DNA of 64,000 nt from Corticium candelabrum (lineage: Eukaryota; Porifera; Homoscleromorpha; Homosclerophorida; Plakinidae): positions 7,169,733-7,233,732 of the forward strand of contig NC_085085.1 of the NCBI RefSeq assembly GCF_963422355.1, written 5' to 3'. Below are positions 12,476 to 28,409 of this stretch, in pieces; position 1 is the stretch's first letter; every line of letters starts with the position of its first letter. Under the pieces are notes generated by a model. That model worked only from the letters and a program-made list of their open reading frames with translations. It searched no databases and was not told the DNA's origin. Both the position numbers and the translations under genes were made by a program.

Positions 12476-13944
12476 ATTTTGTGAATGTCTGCCTAATCAA
12501 TTCAACACTTTATCAGCTCTATTTAGCAAGGACAAACATCTTTTCAGCTTACCTACTCCAGCTGAAAAAGTGGTAAATTAATTGTGGTCATGCTCAATGG
12601 TTGAATATTGCTTTTATGATTCTTTGTGATCAAGGTTCATAAAGTTTTGATCAAAGAAACAAAGTCGAAAGAGCAATCACGACAAACTGTGGCTATCATT
12701 GGACAAAATGTTATACGAAATTGCGACATTTGGAAACTAAATGAAAGAACGTGGTTCAATGACGTGGTAAGTGTATACACTAGATTTCTAGAAATTTCTA
12801 GAAAATTTTTGATACGTTTTATGGCAGCTGATCAATTCGTTTCATCAGCTGGTTCAAACCGATGTGAATAGCGCGGTACACATCTAGTCTGCATTTCATT
12901 TCATTTTGATACTAGTGACATCGCTTATTTAGATACCAAGACGATTGCTTTGTTTATCGACTTTCTTTTTTGAACAATACTCTCGAAAAGGTTACCACGA
13001 GGTAAAGAAGTGGGCTGCAAAGGTATAAGCAAGGAAAAGATGGCAACATCTTTTGGTAACAAGTATAGTTAATGTTTTTCATGTGTCATCTAGGAAGATC
13101 TGTTTCAGTTTGAAATTATTGCAGTTCCAGTACATCTTAGAAACCATTGGATTGAAGTGGTAAGTATAACAGTAACTTATATCGTTTCATGATATTGTAT
13201 AGTGTGCACCTGAAGGTACTTGACGTTGGCGAAAAAAGTATTCGCGTGTATGATTCGCTTGGAAAATTTCGCCATGATGTTGCAAATAAGTTGAGGCAAG
13301 AATGTTTAGATATGAACGTTTATATGTTTTCGCTATTATATTAATAATTGTTACTATATTGTAGTAAATGGTTGGAAGAAGAGCATTGCTCACGTTTCAG
13401 TTCTTCTCTAGGAAGTTTGTCTTGGCCTGTCTTTCACACTTTCAGTCCTGTATAAAATTGATTGCCGAAGTTAAATGTACACTATAATAGGGTCATTTAT
13501 TTTCTTAGAAACACAAGCAACAAGGTGATTCGTACAATTGTGGAATATACACGTGTGTGGTATGCTTAGTTACATGTGATGTTTGCATATCAATTGACTG
13601 TATATCTTTACTCCTTAGAACATGATGGCGGCGGCTGTAGGAAACCCTTTCTTGTCAATCATAGTATAAATAATTGTCAAATTTTTAACTGACATTAGTC
13701 GATTAAATGCTGTTAAGGTTGAACATAGTCAGTTTCGCAAATGGCTTGTCTTTTGCATTTTAATAGGTGCTGAAAGAACGATGTAAGGACTTAACTAATT
13801 AAATCATACTAAATGAAGCTATACAAGCGTATTTTTTGTTGCAGAAAAGGCAACAAAGAAATTCGGTTAGGAAAATCTGCAAATTTACTGGCACCATCTG
13901 CGACTTTACAACAGGTATTTATAAAGTAATTTATATTATATACC

Positions 13945-13984
<40 letters not shown>

Positions 13985-15919
13985 TATTAATATAAATTTT
14001 GATTATGCACGGATTGCGTTTTGAGGAAATTGCACTATATAAGTATACGTGTAATTCGTGTGTATATATATAAAGTACATCTAACAATATAATATAGCTA
14101 CCGTCATACTGCACAGACTATTTACTGTTACACTATGCAATGACATAATCGTATTACTGTATAGCATTGCAGGGCACAAAAATAATTGTACTCTTTAGCT
14201 TAGACAAGAGCCTCATAAACCGTCAAACACGATGATGACCGATGATCATACAGGAGTTCAATCTCGGTAGTCGCTATATACCACTGGATAACTCAATTGC
14301 TTTGTGCTCTACACTGTTTTGTATCTCTGATGTAGAATTCAGAGTGTCACCGCCATCAGCGGTTCTCCTAATTTCGAGAAAAGCGATTTGCGGCCTAGAA
14401 AGAAGAGACAAAAATATATAGACTCCGACGCCGAAGACGATGAAATAGCTCTAACTATGCAAGGGACAAGGTCTATGGCAGAATTTGAAATATATCTAAA
14501 CGATGACAATGGATTGGAGACATTGTTCGAAATCATTTGATATTCATTTCGGCATGACTGGTATTTCTAATTTTGTTGTTATCACTTCGTTACAGGACTA
14601 GTCAGACTGTAGACGAGAGTCCAAAAAGAGAGGTGCGCAAGGTTCTGTAAGGTATATGAATAGCTTGTAATAACGTCTTAGAAAGAGAAATTGACAAGTA
14701 AATTTATTAAGCAGAGTCAAATTTATGTGCACAATGATAGCAATAATAATAACAACACAATAATAATAATTATTATTATGAAACACAGTGCTTCTTGAAA
14801 CTAGACCGATCTGGTTGAACACATCAAATAATAATAGATAATTAAAATATATAAATCAAATATTATAATAATAATAAGTATATAAATAATGAAATGTACA
14901 ATAAATGTAAACGAGTCTATTACCGTGTCAGTTTAGTACAATATGAATCGATTTGGTTTTTTAGAAAAGAAAACGAGTCAAGTTTTCAAACGCAACAGGG
15001 GCTAAAAAAAGAAAAATTGAGGTATTGCATTGCCTTCAGCTTCAAATATGAGAACAAATACTTACCTGTATTTATCATCGAGTAATCATAGATAAATGTA
15101 TGATTCATTATAAGAAATTTGAATATACCAGACAAAACAAAAACATATAACACCAATTAAAACTAAACGACAAATATATAGGTATGTTTGTTGCAATTTT
15201 GTCAAATTATTTCGTTTTAGCCGGAAACTATAGATATCAGTGACGATGATGACAAACAAACAACCACAAGGTCAGTAATTCAAAACTGTTCTAGTGAAAA
15301 GTAAACTGATAGCTCTTAACTTTATACTGTCGTTTGCATTGTAGGAAAGTGTCATTAACCACACCTGAGTCAACAGTTCAAACCAGGGCAGCTGTGCTGG
15401 CAAGACCTAATTTCAGTCGTAAGCAAAGTTAAGCATGCAGAGTTCTTATCGCTATATTGCCAATTTGGCGTTTATAAAAGCATGTTGTTTATATGACCTG
15501 TGCTTGTAGCGATACATTGCTCAGAAAAAGAGATAGAAACCTTTTTTGGGGAACTTGACGGCGGTGGGTACATCACAGCACTTTTGGCAGCATGTCCCGT
15601 CAAAAGTCCGGCAAATTTTGGAAGAAAAGTTTCTATGAAACAATCCTTGGCTGCATCGCAGCACGTAGTCATGGCCGGGCGATTCAGTTCAGCAGTGATA
15701 AAGAGAATAAACAAACTTTTCAATCGCTGGTACTTCAAGAACGAGGCAGCAAAGAACACGGACCGTGATGATGTTTTGGAGCTTTTCGGAGTACCAAGTG
15801 ATTGGAGGTTTTCAGCCAAAGCTCATCATGCAGCTTGTCATATCCTTTGCAGATGGTATCTAGGAACATGGATTACGACTGAATTAAATACCAAAGTAGA
15901 AAGATTTTTAAATGAGTAG
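12476..15919 (+). CDS. Ulp1/SENP-like SUMO-protease (C48 family) in a mobile element
   Basis: Inferred exons include about 12,476-12,572, 12635-12766, 12828-12875, 12933-13022, 13094-13159, 13216-~13298, 13365-13449, 13509-13559, 13619-~13640, 13699-13782, 13845-13914, ~14336-14540, 15221-15270, 15345-15418 and 15510-15919. The order follows the C48 fold: ERTWFNDV (the WLND-type motif), STFFFEQY, catalytic His in LRNHWIEV, Asp in VLDVGEK, YDSLG, Gln in HKQQGDS and catalytic Cys in YNCGIYTCV. The whole triad plus the oxyanion Gln is present, so an active desumoylating or related protease is plausible. The tail holds a basic patch (RPRKKRQK), an acidic run, a SUMO-interaction-like motif (TIDISDDDD) and a final exon of about 135 codons I do not recognise. 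The last three exons join in consistent phase. The 5' end is unresolved because stop codons block the frame before 12,476, and the joins near 13,298, 13,640 and 14,336 are uncertain. Confidence 0.7.
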
Positions 15920-16394
15920 TAGTTTTAGTTTTTGGGAATTTAGTAATGTTACAGTTTATATGTATGTATATCTAGATATATATTGTAGATCTGCATCAAT
16001 CTTAATTCTTCTCATTCTTTTCGAAGTAACGTCTGATAGCTAACATTTGAAGCTGTTGGAGTTTAGTTGATTGACGATTTGGCAAGACATTAATTGCTAA
16101 TAAAGAAAAAATGGCTGCCGAAAAGTGCGACATCGCGAAATTTAGCAACAAACGGCTCAAAATCGATGAATTGAGCCACAATGTAAAGTTATTGCGTTTG
16201 TTCTTATAAGCTGACACAAAGTAGATGAGTGCACGGAAATTCGTGGAATAGCGAGTGGGCGACTTTACAAAATAACTATTTATTTCCAGATGACTTTTGA
16301 AAAGTGTTTCTAAGACATATCAGAGTACATTCTCGTTACACTGCAAAACGAAATCGATTTTGTTTAGCTAAGACGGATTCCAATCAAACTTGAT

Positions 16395-17565
16395 TTCTTG
16401 AGTTCTGCGCGGCCTACACAAAATGACAGTCGTTCGCAAATATAATGAAACCAAACGTTGCACAAGAAGCTAATGTCTAGACGTTAATTTTTATTAGCAG
16501 AAGTGACTGCATGTAATCGAAACGTCAGAAATCGATCGTTTGGTCGAATTTTGAAATTTGGAGAAGATGACGTCAGAATAATCAGTAACTTTGTGATATG
16601 ATTCTATGCATTGCTGTAAGCATTCGATGTAAATCTTGATTTGTCAAGTTGCATTGTAGCGATTTGGCGAGACATTACTAGTATGCAGAAAATGGCGTCT
16701 GTCGTGCTCAACCACGTGTACTTTGCGCTGCTGATTCTCGTCAACGGTAGCCTGGACAAACACTGAACGAGTGCAGAAACGTTTGACTAATTGTTTAAAA
16801 GTAGGAAGCAGCGGATAGAAACGGTCTGTGTACTAGAAGAAAAGTTCTAACGATATTCCTACTATGCAGAAAGCTTGTGTCACGTGGTCACGTGCACTCA
16901 CCACGTACTACAGTTCTGCGCGGCCTACACAAAATGACAGTCGTTCGCAAATATGATGAAACCAAACGTTGCACAAGAAGCTAATGTCTAGACGTTAATT
17001 TTTATCAGCAGAAGTGACTGAATGTCATCAAAACGTCAGAAATCGATCGTTTGGTCGAATTTTGAAATTTGGAGAAGATGACGTCAGAATAATCAGAAAC
17101 TTTGTGATATGATTCTATGCATTGCTGTAAGCATTCGATGTAAATCTTGATTTGTCAAGTTGCATTGTAGCGATTTGGCGAGACATTACTAGTATGCAGA
17201 AAATGGCGTCTGTCGTGCTTGACCACGTGTACTTTGCGCTGCTGATTCTCGTCAACGGTAGCCTGGACAAACACTGAACGAGTGCAGAAACGTTTGACTT
17301 ATTGTGTAAAAGTGGGAAGCAGCGGATAGAAACGGTCGGTGCACTAGAAGAAAAGTTCTAACGATATTCCTACTATGCAGAAAGCTAGTGTCACGTGGTC
17401 AAGTGCAGTGACTGTGTTGTGATTGCTGGACAGGTGGAAGCAACTTCGTGTTCGTTTATAGGTTGAATAGAGCTGCTTTTAGCGCAGTCTGACCGGATTT
17501 AGCACGTATTCCTAGTTACCAGAAAGATTCCTGTTTTGCAGAAATTACCAGAAAAAAGATGAACA
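16395..17565 (-). repeat. Right terminal inverted repeat with internal tandem units
   Basis: This is the reverse complement of the left TIR, with two full tandem units of about 513 bp (for example CTATGCAGAAAGCT near 16,862 and 17,375). It extends further inward than the left copy, keeping a stretch (TTCTGCGCGGCCTACAC to the TAATTTTTATTAGCAG block) that the left second unit lacks. The stretch 15,920-16,394 between the gene and this repeat shows no further coding exon. Confidence 0.85.
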
Positions 17566-17955
17566 GGACCCAGTCTGAGGCGTCGAAGCAAATATAAGGT
17601 GGCCGTAGCTGCAAAATCCGTTGCCAATCAGTATTGGCAGTATGACTCAAAAAGGCTTGTGGGTCGAAGAGATTCATATTTGTCGATCTCAATGGTGATT
17701 GGCTATCTAGGGAAGAGGGGGTTCTGCTTTCCTCACACGTGAAGCTAGTTGAGTGGGCTGTATGCATGGAACTAGGTGAGAATCAGATTGACTATTGGAG
17801 GTGGCGTGGGCGTCAAGTGTGCATGCATGGAGCTATGGTAGAATGTACTAACGCGTGGAGGTAGAGTAGGCTGTAGTCGGGCTTCGCTGTAAAATGTGGA
17901 GCTAGGGTTTGCATCACACGTGAGGGCTCTTCTTTTATGGAAGGGGTAGTGTTAG

Positions 17956-17960
<5 letters not shown>

Positions 17961-18052
<92 letters not shown>

Positions 18053-18074
18053 ATATATGTATATATATGTATAT

Positions 18075-18130
<56 letters not shown>
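17961..18130. repeat. (GT)n followed by (TA)n microsatellite
   Basis: A GT tract (about 17,961-18,048) grades through GTATATAT variants into a TA tract (to about 18,129). The reading frames spanning it are low-complexity artefacts. The flanking 17,571-17,960 shows no recognisable gene. Confidence 0.95.
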
Positions 18131-18194
18131 GTTTTCAAGGAGAAGTATCCCTAACAGCGCTTCACCATTGAATAATCCTGTCCATATCGCTTTG

Positions 18195-18440
18195 TTCAAT
18201 ATGCTACAGAAGGTGTTTCTCCAGTAGAGCGCAATTTCCTACGCTTCTACCATCAGCACATTGGTGCTATGCTATGCTATGCTAAATAGACTGGTACATC
18301 TAGGCTATAGGAGGCGTCTACAATAGGACGAAATTTCCTATGGCCCTATACCGTCAATCAGAACACTGGTACTCTTGCAATGTACTACAAAGGCGTTTCT
18401 AAAATGCCATTTCCCACGCGTCTACCGTCAGAACACACCA
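18195..18440 (+). repeat. Decayed tandem repeat of about 88 bp units
   Basis: Three diverged direct copies can be aligned, each with a pattern like GTTTCT, then a gap, then ATTTCCTACGC, then TCTACCATCA and a CACATTGG-like end. A short GCTAT pentamer run (18,268-18,285) sits inside the first unit. Nothing coding is evident from here to 18,977 apart from unremarkable open frames. Confidence 0.5.
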
Positions 18441-18977
18441 TACCAATTTTATGGACTGTAATAATTAAACATTAAAGTGTCCCCAGAGTTATAGGAAACC
18501 GACTGCGCTAGAAGGTTCCCTGGCAGACGGAGGAATACTTCGCTGGGGTGTCTCCAAAGGTACGTGCACCATCTCGGATGAGTAAATAGTACATAGTAGA
18601 GTCTGTCGGGTTCTGAGGAAGATTTCGCTGCGCCAATAATTGGGTTCTGGCACATTTTTCAATGCGCCAGAATTCTTGCGCTATCTAGAGGCATGCTCCC
18701 ACCATCCAATCCCAAAACCCAGAGTAAGTGGATTGCAGACACCCTGTCATCTGTATACCATCTTCTATCGCCTCGGGGGCGCACCCCAATGGCGTCGAAA
18801 ATGTGGATGGTCGATGGAGTGTATGGTAGAGATAACTTAGGACCACCCCAAAAGTAGCGAAAAGGGTACTCCGACAGGAAAATACCTGTTTGTAGCCATC
18901 CACCTGTATAAACAAGTGTTTAGTGTGACCTCAGCCATCTGTATAAACAAGTTTTGGGATGCTTGTGTCTGTAGTGA

Positions 18978-19478
18978 CAGTGGCGTAGGAAGCAATTAAA
19001 AAGTGGTGCGGCCTAATGCGCGTTAGAAGGCGTGGTCACTTAGCGTGCGCTACCATACGGAGGTGTGGTCCTAGTTGTACACACATGCAGCCTCTGGTCG
19101 CACCGACCCGCAGCTCCTAAGGCCCTGCAGCCCTACTTATCACTTATCCAGTTGACCCTTTCACTGTAGTCCAAAGAAACCGCGCCTACTAAAACTGGAG
19201 TGAGTGCGCATGCGTTGCCTCTCGACATCTACACGTGTCCGGGTTGTCGACGTGGATATAACGGTGATCACGTGCATATAACGGACGTGCCAGTGCGCTG
19301 TACAGCGAGCAATCTAGCGCACGTTAAGTTTGCTCGCATTTTATGCTGAAATATATTACTTATTTAATCGGCACAACTAACAACGGAAGTTACAGGCAAT
19401 GAGCAGCTGGCGGAAAGCCACTTTTTGAAAAGTGGAGCGGCCATGGCCGCCCCAGCCGCTACGCTTCCTACGCCACTG
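18978..19478. mobile_element. 501 bp MITE with CAGTGGCGTAGGAAGC termini
   Basis: The left end reads CAGTGGCGTAGGAAGC and the right end is its exact reverse complement, GCTTCCTACGCCACTG. AGTGA flanks both sides (18,973-18,977 and 19,479-19,483), consistent with a 5 bp target duplication. The interior has no transposase frame. Termini of the CAGTGGCGTA type are common in hAT-like elements, but hAT normally leaves 8 bp duplications, so the superfamily is left open. Confidence 0.8.
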
Positions 19479-19483
19479 AGTGA

Positions 19484-20402
19484 CCTGTAGGTGATGGTAA
19501 TTAATTTATGCATGCTTGCAAGTACAGTAGGTGCTTCCAGTACATGTGCAGCAACGTACACCTGTGTCTCGTTGTTGAGGCTAAAGTCAATCGTTGGGTG
19601 TTCTAGGAACACACGTCTAGGTAAGATTCCTGCTTTGCAGTGTGTCTAGAAGCACATTGCTAACTATACTGTACAACCAAAGTACTCCGAACTGGAAAAC
19701 AGTCAATTTTGTGGTCGCCTAAGGTTCAGCACTGTTAGTGCTTCCTTTCATTTACTGTTAGGAGTGACTGAGTTACAGAGTAGAAAGTGCATGTAGAAAG
19801 TGTTAGCGTTTTTACATTGTGTGGAAAATCACCCTCAGTGATTTTTTTGGTAAATAAAATGTCGTCATCATCACAATTATCATGACCAATGGCCATGCAG
19901 TGTTTTCGTTTGGTTGGCCAAAGGCGTCATTTGGTTGCCATTGGCTAATGGCCGGCAGTGATTTCATGCTCTGTCTAAGACTAAGTACACCTAAACAGGT
20001 CACAGTTAATAGAATCAAGCACAGTATGTGATGTGGCAACCACTAAACCAATTTCTCAACTATTTATTTGTTGCAACAAAGACATTACAATTAACTGTCA
20101 TTAATAGTCATACCAATCCTATTATCGGTATTAAAATTCTCATTAGCAGTTACCCTTATACTTGTACAGCACTTGATACAAACGATTATATAATTAACCC
20201 ACATTAAAATTTGAAACAACATCGAAATCTCAGATTCTGAAAACATACTAATTATTACCCTTCCGATTTCATTCCTAACATAAATTAATGCAACTCCTAA
20301 CAGGATCTGCCAACGTCAGAAAGACCATTTATATAGACACATTAATTTCAATAGAAAGCACTTCTTAGAATCAAATTACACTCTCCTAACAGTCAATCTT
20401 TA
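19484..20402. other. Intergenic, no gene seen
   Basis: AT-rich sequence without a convincing exon, RNA gene or repeat boundary. A cluster of GGCCA/TTGGC words near 19,890-19,955 forms weak inverted repeats, but I could not define an element. Confidence 0.4.
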
Positions 20403-20601
20403 TCAGTCTACGGAAACAGCCCGCCCGTTATCTTTCAAAACAAGACCCGGATTATCTGCATCTTGTTGTGTTACAATGTCCCGTATTTGGGTGCTTGATA
20501 TGTCAACTACTTTACTGATAATCTGTGTAGCCACCAGAGCTTTTTCGTCTCCATTGTCGCAACTTGTAGTGAAAAGAAGGTTTATTGCATCGATCCAGAA
20601 A

Positions 20602-20603
<2 letters not shown>
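20403..20603 (-). CDS. Candidate terminal exon of an unidentified gene
   Basis: On the minus strand, a frame of about 66 codons runs from a possible acceptor (TATATAG at the edge of a TA microsatellite, 20,604-20,650) to a TGA at 20,403-20,405. It contains DEKALVATQIISKVVDISS and ends in NGRAVSVD. The composition looks protein-like, and the region is otherwise AT-rich. I do not recognise the family and could not connect it to upstream exons. It lies about 650 bp downstream of the HPDL stop on the same strand; the gap 20,651-21,250 shows nothing I recognise. Confidence 0.3.
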
Positions 20604-20650
<47 letters not shown>

Positions 20651-21250
20651 GTTCATACTTTTCGTCACTGCTATTAACCAACAAGTATCAAACTGCTGTA
20701 AGGCTCCGACATCCTTGGTGCGGGCTTTTGGACTTTATAGGGCGTGCATGCCATTTTTCTAGACAAAGAGCTACACTTGCACTGTAGGAAATGCGCCATG
20801 CAGAAGTCCCACTCTACATACTACTGACAGATTGGCTGACTAACCACGGCAAATTAGAAATACAAATAAAATACAGAAAATCAATATAGCCAAGGAGTTG
20901 TGGGATTCTGCTCTATAGTACCTTGAACGTGATGTCGCTTACTTCTATCTATTTGATGCCTGAGAAGTCGCTCAGGCTTGTTACAGTACTACAATGCTCT
21001 ATTCAAAGCTTTCCTAGACTACCTACGCTCTCATAAATGTGTGCAGTGCTAATATCCAGTATTTCAGCAAGCAATGGTCACTTCGGTAAACCTAGATGTG
21101 TATAAACTATGAACAGCCTGGTAGAGAAATACCAATGTCATTGAACTGCTCATAAGATCAAATGTTCTGTGAATTGCACGTTGATTTAACTATCAGATAC
21201 ATATATGCCAGTTCAAACTTAATGTTTACAGCTTAATCAGAGATTTTGTT

Positions 21251-25464
<4,214 letters not shown>

Positions 25465-25511
25465 CCGGGAAGTTCTCTTGTTGTTATTTATCACGTGGTT
25501 ATTGCGTTGTA

Positions 25512-27242
25512 CAGTGCACCCACGCATGCGTGGCCAATCTGACACCGCCTCAGCTATCGCGCGAAATTCAAATGTCCTCTGTCGAATAACGCTGAAAATA
25601 TGTATGATTCTTTACTAATAGTTGAGCAGCTGCCACGCACGGAGATTAGTTAAACTACCTTTAGTTCGTCAAACGGATTGACTCAACGAACTTGTACGCG
25701 AGTTTATCGCCATTCCGTCTCGAGTTTGGTACGTACAGCCTCGGTTTCTCCTCTGAGGATACATTACGGCAACGTGAAGATTTCTGTTAGACAAAATCTG
25801 TATATTTCACTTTGTTTCTGTGGAATGTTGGAAGAAGGGTCCCAAAAGGGGTTGTGCTTGAAACGCCATACTTCCACGTGACAACGATCACATGCCTCCA
25901 GCTTTCTTGTAGACGTACACCGAACACTGTGCTACAAATCTGTTAAGACAAATTTGGCTATTACCGTTCTGTACTCGAAATCCACACCACTAAAGTTTCG
26001 TAAACAAGCAGACATAATAATGTTTCAAAAGCTCAATGGATATATGTTGTACTACAAACATAAACTGTCCAACAAATCTACAACTTTTTATAAATATAAC
26101 CAAACAAAACAACCATATGTATAAAATAACATCAAGGTTACTTGTTCCTCTTGACTCTTCTGTGAGACCTGTATTGCTTGACGGCTTCCTCGAGTTCATG
26201 TCCTGCTACTTTGCCATCTCTGTATGCCCTGATGTAATGTCTTGCTTTTCTAAAATACTTTCTAATCATGTCAACATTTACAGAATCTAATGCTGGTGTC
26301 AGAGTTTTTCTCAGCCCAACTATTGAATAATTACAGTATGCTCTAGTATAACGCTTTGCCTGCCCCTACACTCGTTCTGTAGGATTCAATTCACAATGGA
26401 ATTTGGGTAGAAACATGCAGTGGTGGCCATGCTCTTTCATGTAATGTTCTACAATAGACAGTTCATTAGAAAAATCGGAATATGTTTCTAGTTTCATTAT
26501 CAAATCTTTTCTGGTCTTTCCCCTAGTATCAAATCCCCTTTCCTCTAATGCCAACTTAAGCCCTTTAGGAGTTCCATCATCCATTACTAACCTCTGACCC
26601 ACGAACCGGTTGTCATCTTCATATACAGTGTCGTGCATTTTAGGTTGCCCACCTCCTGGGTTGACATTCATCCTGTTGGCGACCAAAGCATCACTAGATT
26701 TAGTTGTGTGATTTGAGCTTTGGTTCGGACGGCTCTTCCATAGGTGGGGATACGGAACGAAAAGCTAGAGAGACTTCGGACAGCGTCTCCTCAGATTGTA
26801 CGAGAAGAGTGGGTGAATCTTCACGTATGTTGTCAGGGTCTTCTGCGGGTGGTCTCTCTTCTGCTGCCTCAACGACAATCCTCCGTTTGGATCGCGCAAA
26901 TGCGGCTCTAGTCTTGAGTGCACGACGCTTCCTCCAAGCACTAGAAGACATCGTTTTCCTCAGAAATCAGCCCACGTACGAAAGTAATAGGCTTACTCAG
27001 CCATGTGCACGTGAGCATGACGTTAGCGTGAACCAATCAGAGTAGAGCACCTCCCACTATTTTATCCAATCAGAAGCCGCAAATTCTATCTCTGACGTAC
27101 ACGGTTGTACATGCGCATAAATTACGGAGGCGTGTAACTTAATTTGTGCGGATCATGATGGTATTCATTACAGTCACGTGCGACCTACGGAACGCCCTCT
27201 ATGCCACGCAGAAGGATTGGCCAGTTATGCGTGGGTGCACTG
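25512..27242 (-). mobile_element. Tc1/mariner-like element with decayed DDE transposase
   Basis: The left end reads CAGTGCACCCACGCAT, then TGGCCAATC a few bases in; the right end carries the reverse complement of both. TA flanks both ends (25,510-25,511 and 27,243-27,244), the target duplication of the Tc1/mariner/IS630 group. A broken transposase lies inside on the minus strand. The length is 1,731 bp. The left end sits directly against HPDL, so the HPDL 5' region reads into this TIR. Confidence 0.8.
26138..26951 (-). pseudogene. Decayed DDE_3-type transposase
   Basis: The N-terminal part (26,951 down to about 26,700) is a basic then acidic, low-complexity leader that begins MSSSAWRKRRALKTR. 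It ends at a TAA, and the reading frame shifts directly into a C-terminal catalytic-domain piece (NRMNVNPGGGQPKMHDTV, then DDGTPKGLKLALEERG, then FLPKFHCELNPTERV). The middle, which should hold the DNA-binding region and the first catalytic aspartates, is deleted. A TAG at 26,366-26,368 stands where family members usually have Trp, followed in frame by GQAKRYTRAYCNYS and a normal-looking end (YKSHRR-type, here YRSHRRVKRNK). The copy is therefore inactive. Confidence 0.75.
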
Positions 27243-27313
27243 TAGTACGTGTGTACTGCGCTGTAGTACATATACTGCGTTGTAGAATCTCTCTCTATAT
27301 ATATATAAAGGAA

Positions 27314-27315
<2 letters not shown>

Positions 27316-27358
<43 letters not shown>

Positions 27359-27365
27359 CGTGTCG
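27316..27365. repeat. Short (GT)n/(CG)n microsatellite
   Basis: A GT tract grading into CG dinucleotides. The stretch 27,366-28,199 around it contains only short, unremarkable frames and a GACA/GATA run near 27,765-27,790. Confidence 0.85.
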
Positions 27366-28207
27366 CGTGTGCTGAGATTTAAGCTTGAGAGGAAGTTAAT
27401 AGGAGATCGAACGGCAAAGAAACACCTAAGTGTAATGAAGATAGCAATTTGCGGATGACACAGCTACATAATTAATTAATTAATTACACAACATATCGGG
27501 AAGTCTTTGAGAATTCAGCCATTGAGTTAGAGTCTAGACACGGCGAAAGATTGGGTAACGACAGTGAGTGTTGAAAGACCAAAGGTATGGTGGTGGGAAT
27601 AAATGCAGTTGAAGGCGACAATGTACAGTACAGTGCACAGTACATTGCGCAGAGCCTGGTACCAGGGGAGAGGGGGGAGAACTCTTGCACGCCCAAGGTA
27701 CTGTACGTTGTGTTCGCATGCGCGCAGAAATTACCCCACGCATGCGGATCCAACGTTGTCTAAACAGACAGACCGATAGATAGACAGATGTGTACTACAA
27801 CTAAATGTAGTGACAGTTAAGTCAGCACGGCAGACAGACAGTTAGATTGAGACACAGCACTAAGTGTGTACTATACAAATAATGTAGTGACACAGGCAAC
27901 CAGGCAGCATACTTTCAAAATGTCTATACAAGGCATTTGCACGGGTCAGGTAGCACATAGCAATTGCATGCAGAATATTTCCTTTATATGAAATCTTTGC
28001 ACAATCGTCTTCAACACTCGGACTAAGGTGCAAAGCAATTTGAATTGAAGCCCAGGGGCTTGAATTTCATTGGGGCTTGTATTTGGACAGATACACAATG
28101 GGGTTCTCAACAACTTTTGAGCTAAAGTTCTCACCTAATGCTTACAGTACAACTTTAGTGAGTGCTCAAAATTATCACAGACGAAAGTGTTTGATAATAG
28201 ACTATCT

Positions 28208-28314
28208 TAGCCTCGTCCCCAGACTCTCTCACACTAGTCTTGTCTGGTGCCCGTATGGAATTGTCATATGGGCACCGGACAAGACTAGCGCGAGAGAGTC
28301 TGGGGACGAGGCTA
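28208..28314. mobile_element. 107 bp palindromic hAT-like MITE
   Basis: The element is nearly one perfect hairpin. The left arm begins TAGCCTCGTCCCCAGACT and the right arm ends with its reverse complement, with a loop of only a few bases near 28,260. GACTATCT flanks both sides (28,200-28,207 and 28,315-28,322), a clean 8 bp target duplication as left by hAT transposases. No coding content. Confidence 0.9.
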
Positions 28315-28409
28315 GACTATCTGTAGCTATCATTTTCTGTAAAAGTAGGCCATGTTTATACACAGGTAATGCATGCGTTCTTTGTAATAGCAACACAACT
28401 GACACAGTG

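Noticed and set aside
18195..18440. CRISPR-like array
   Set aside because: There are only three strongly diverged units in a eukaryotic genome, with no constant repeat and spacer pattern.
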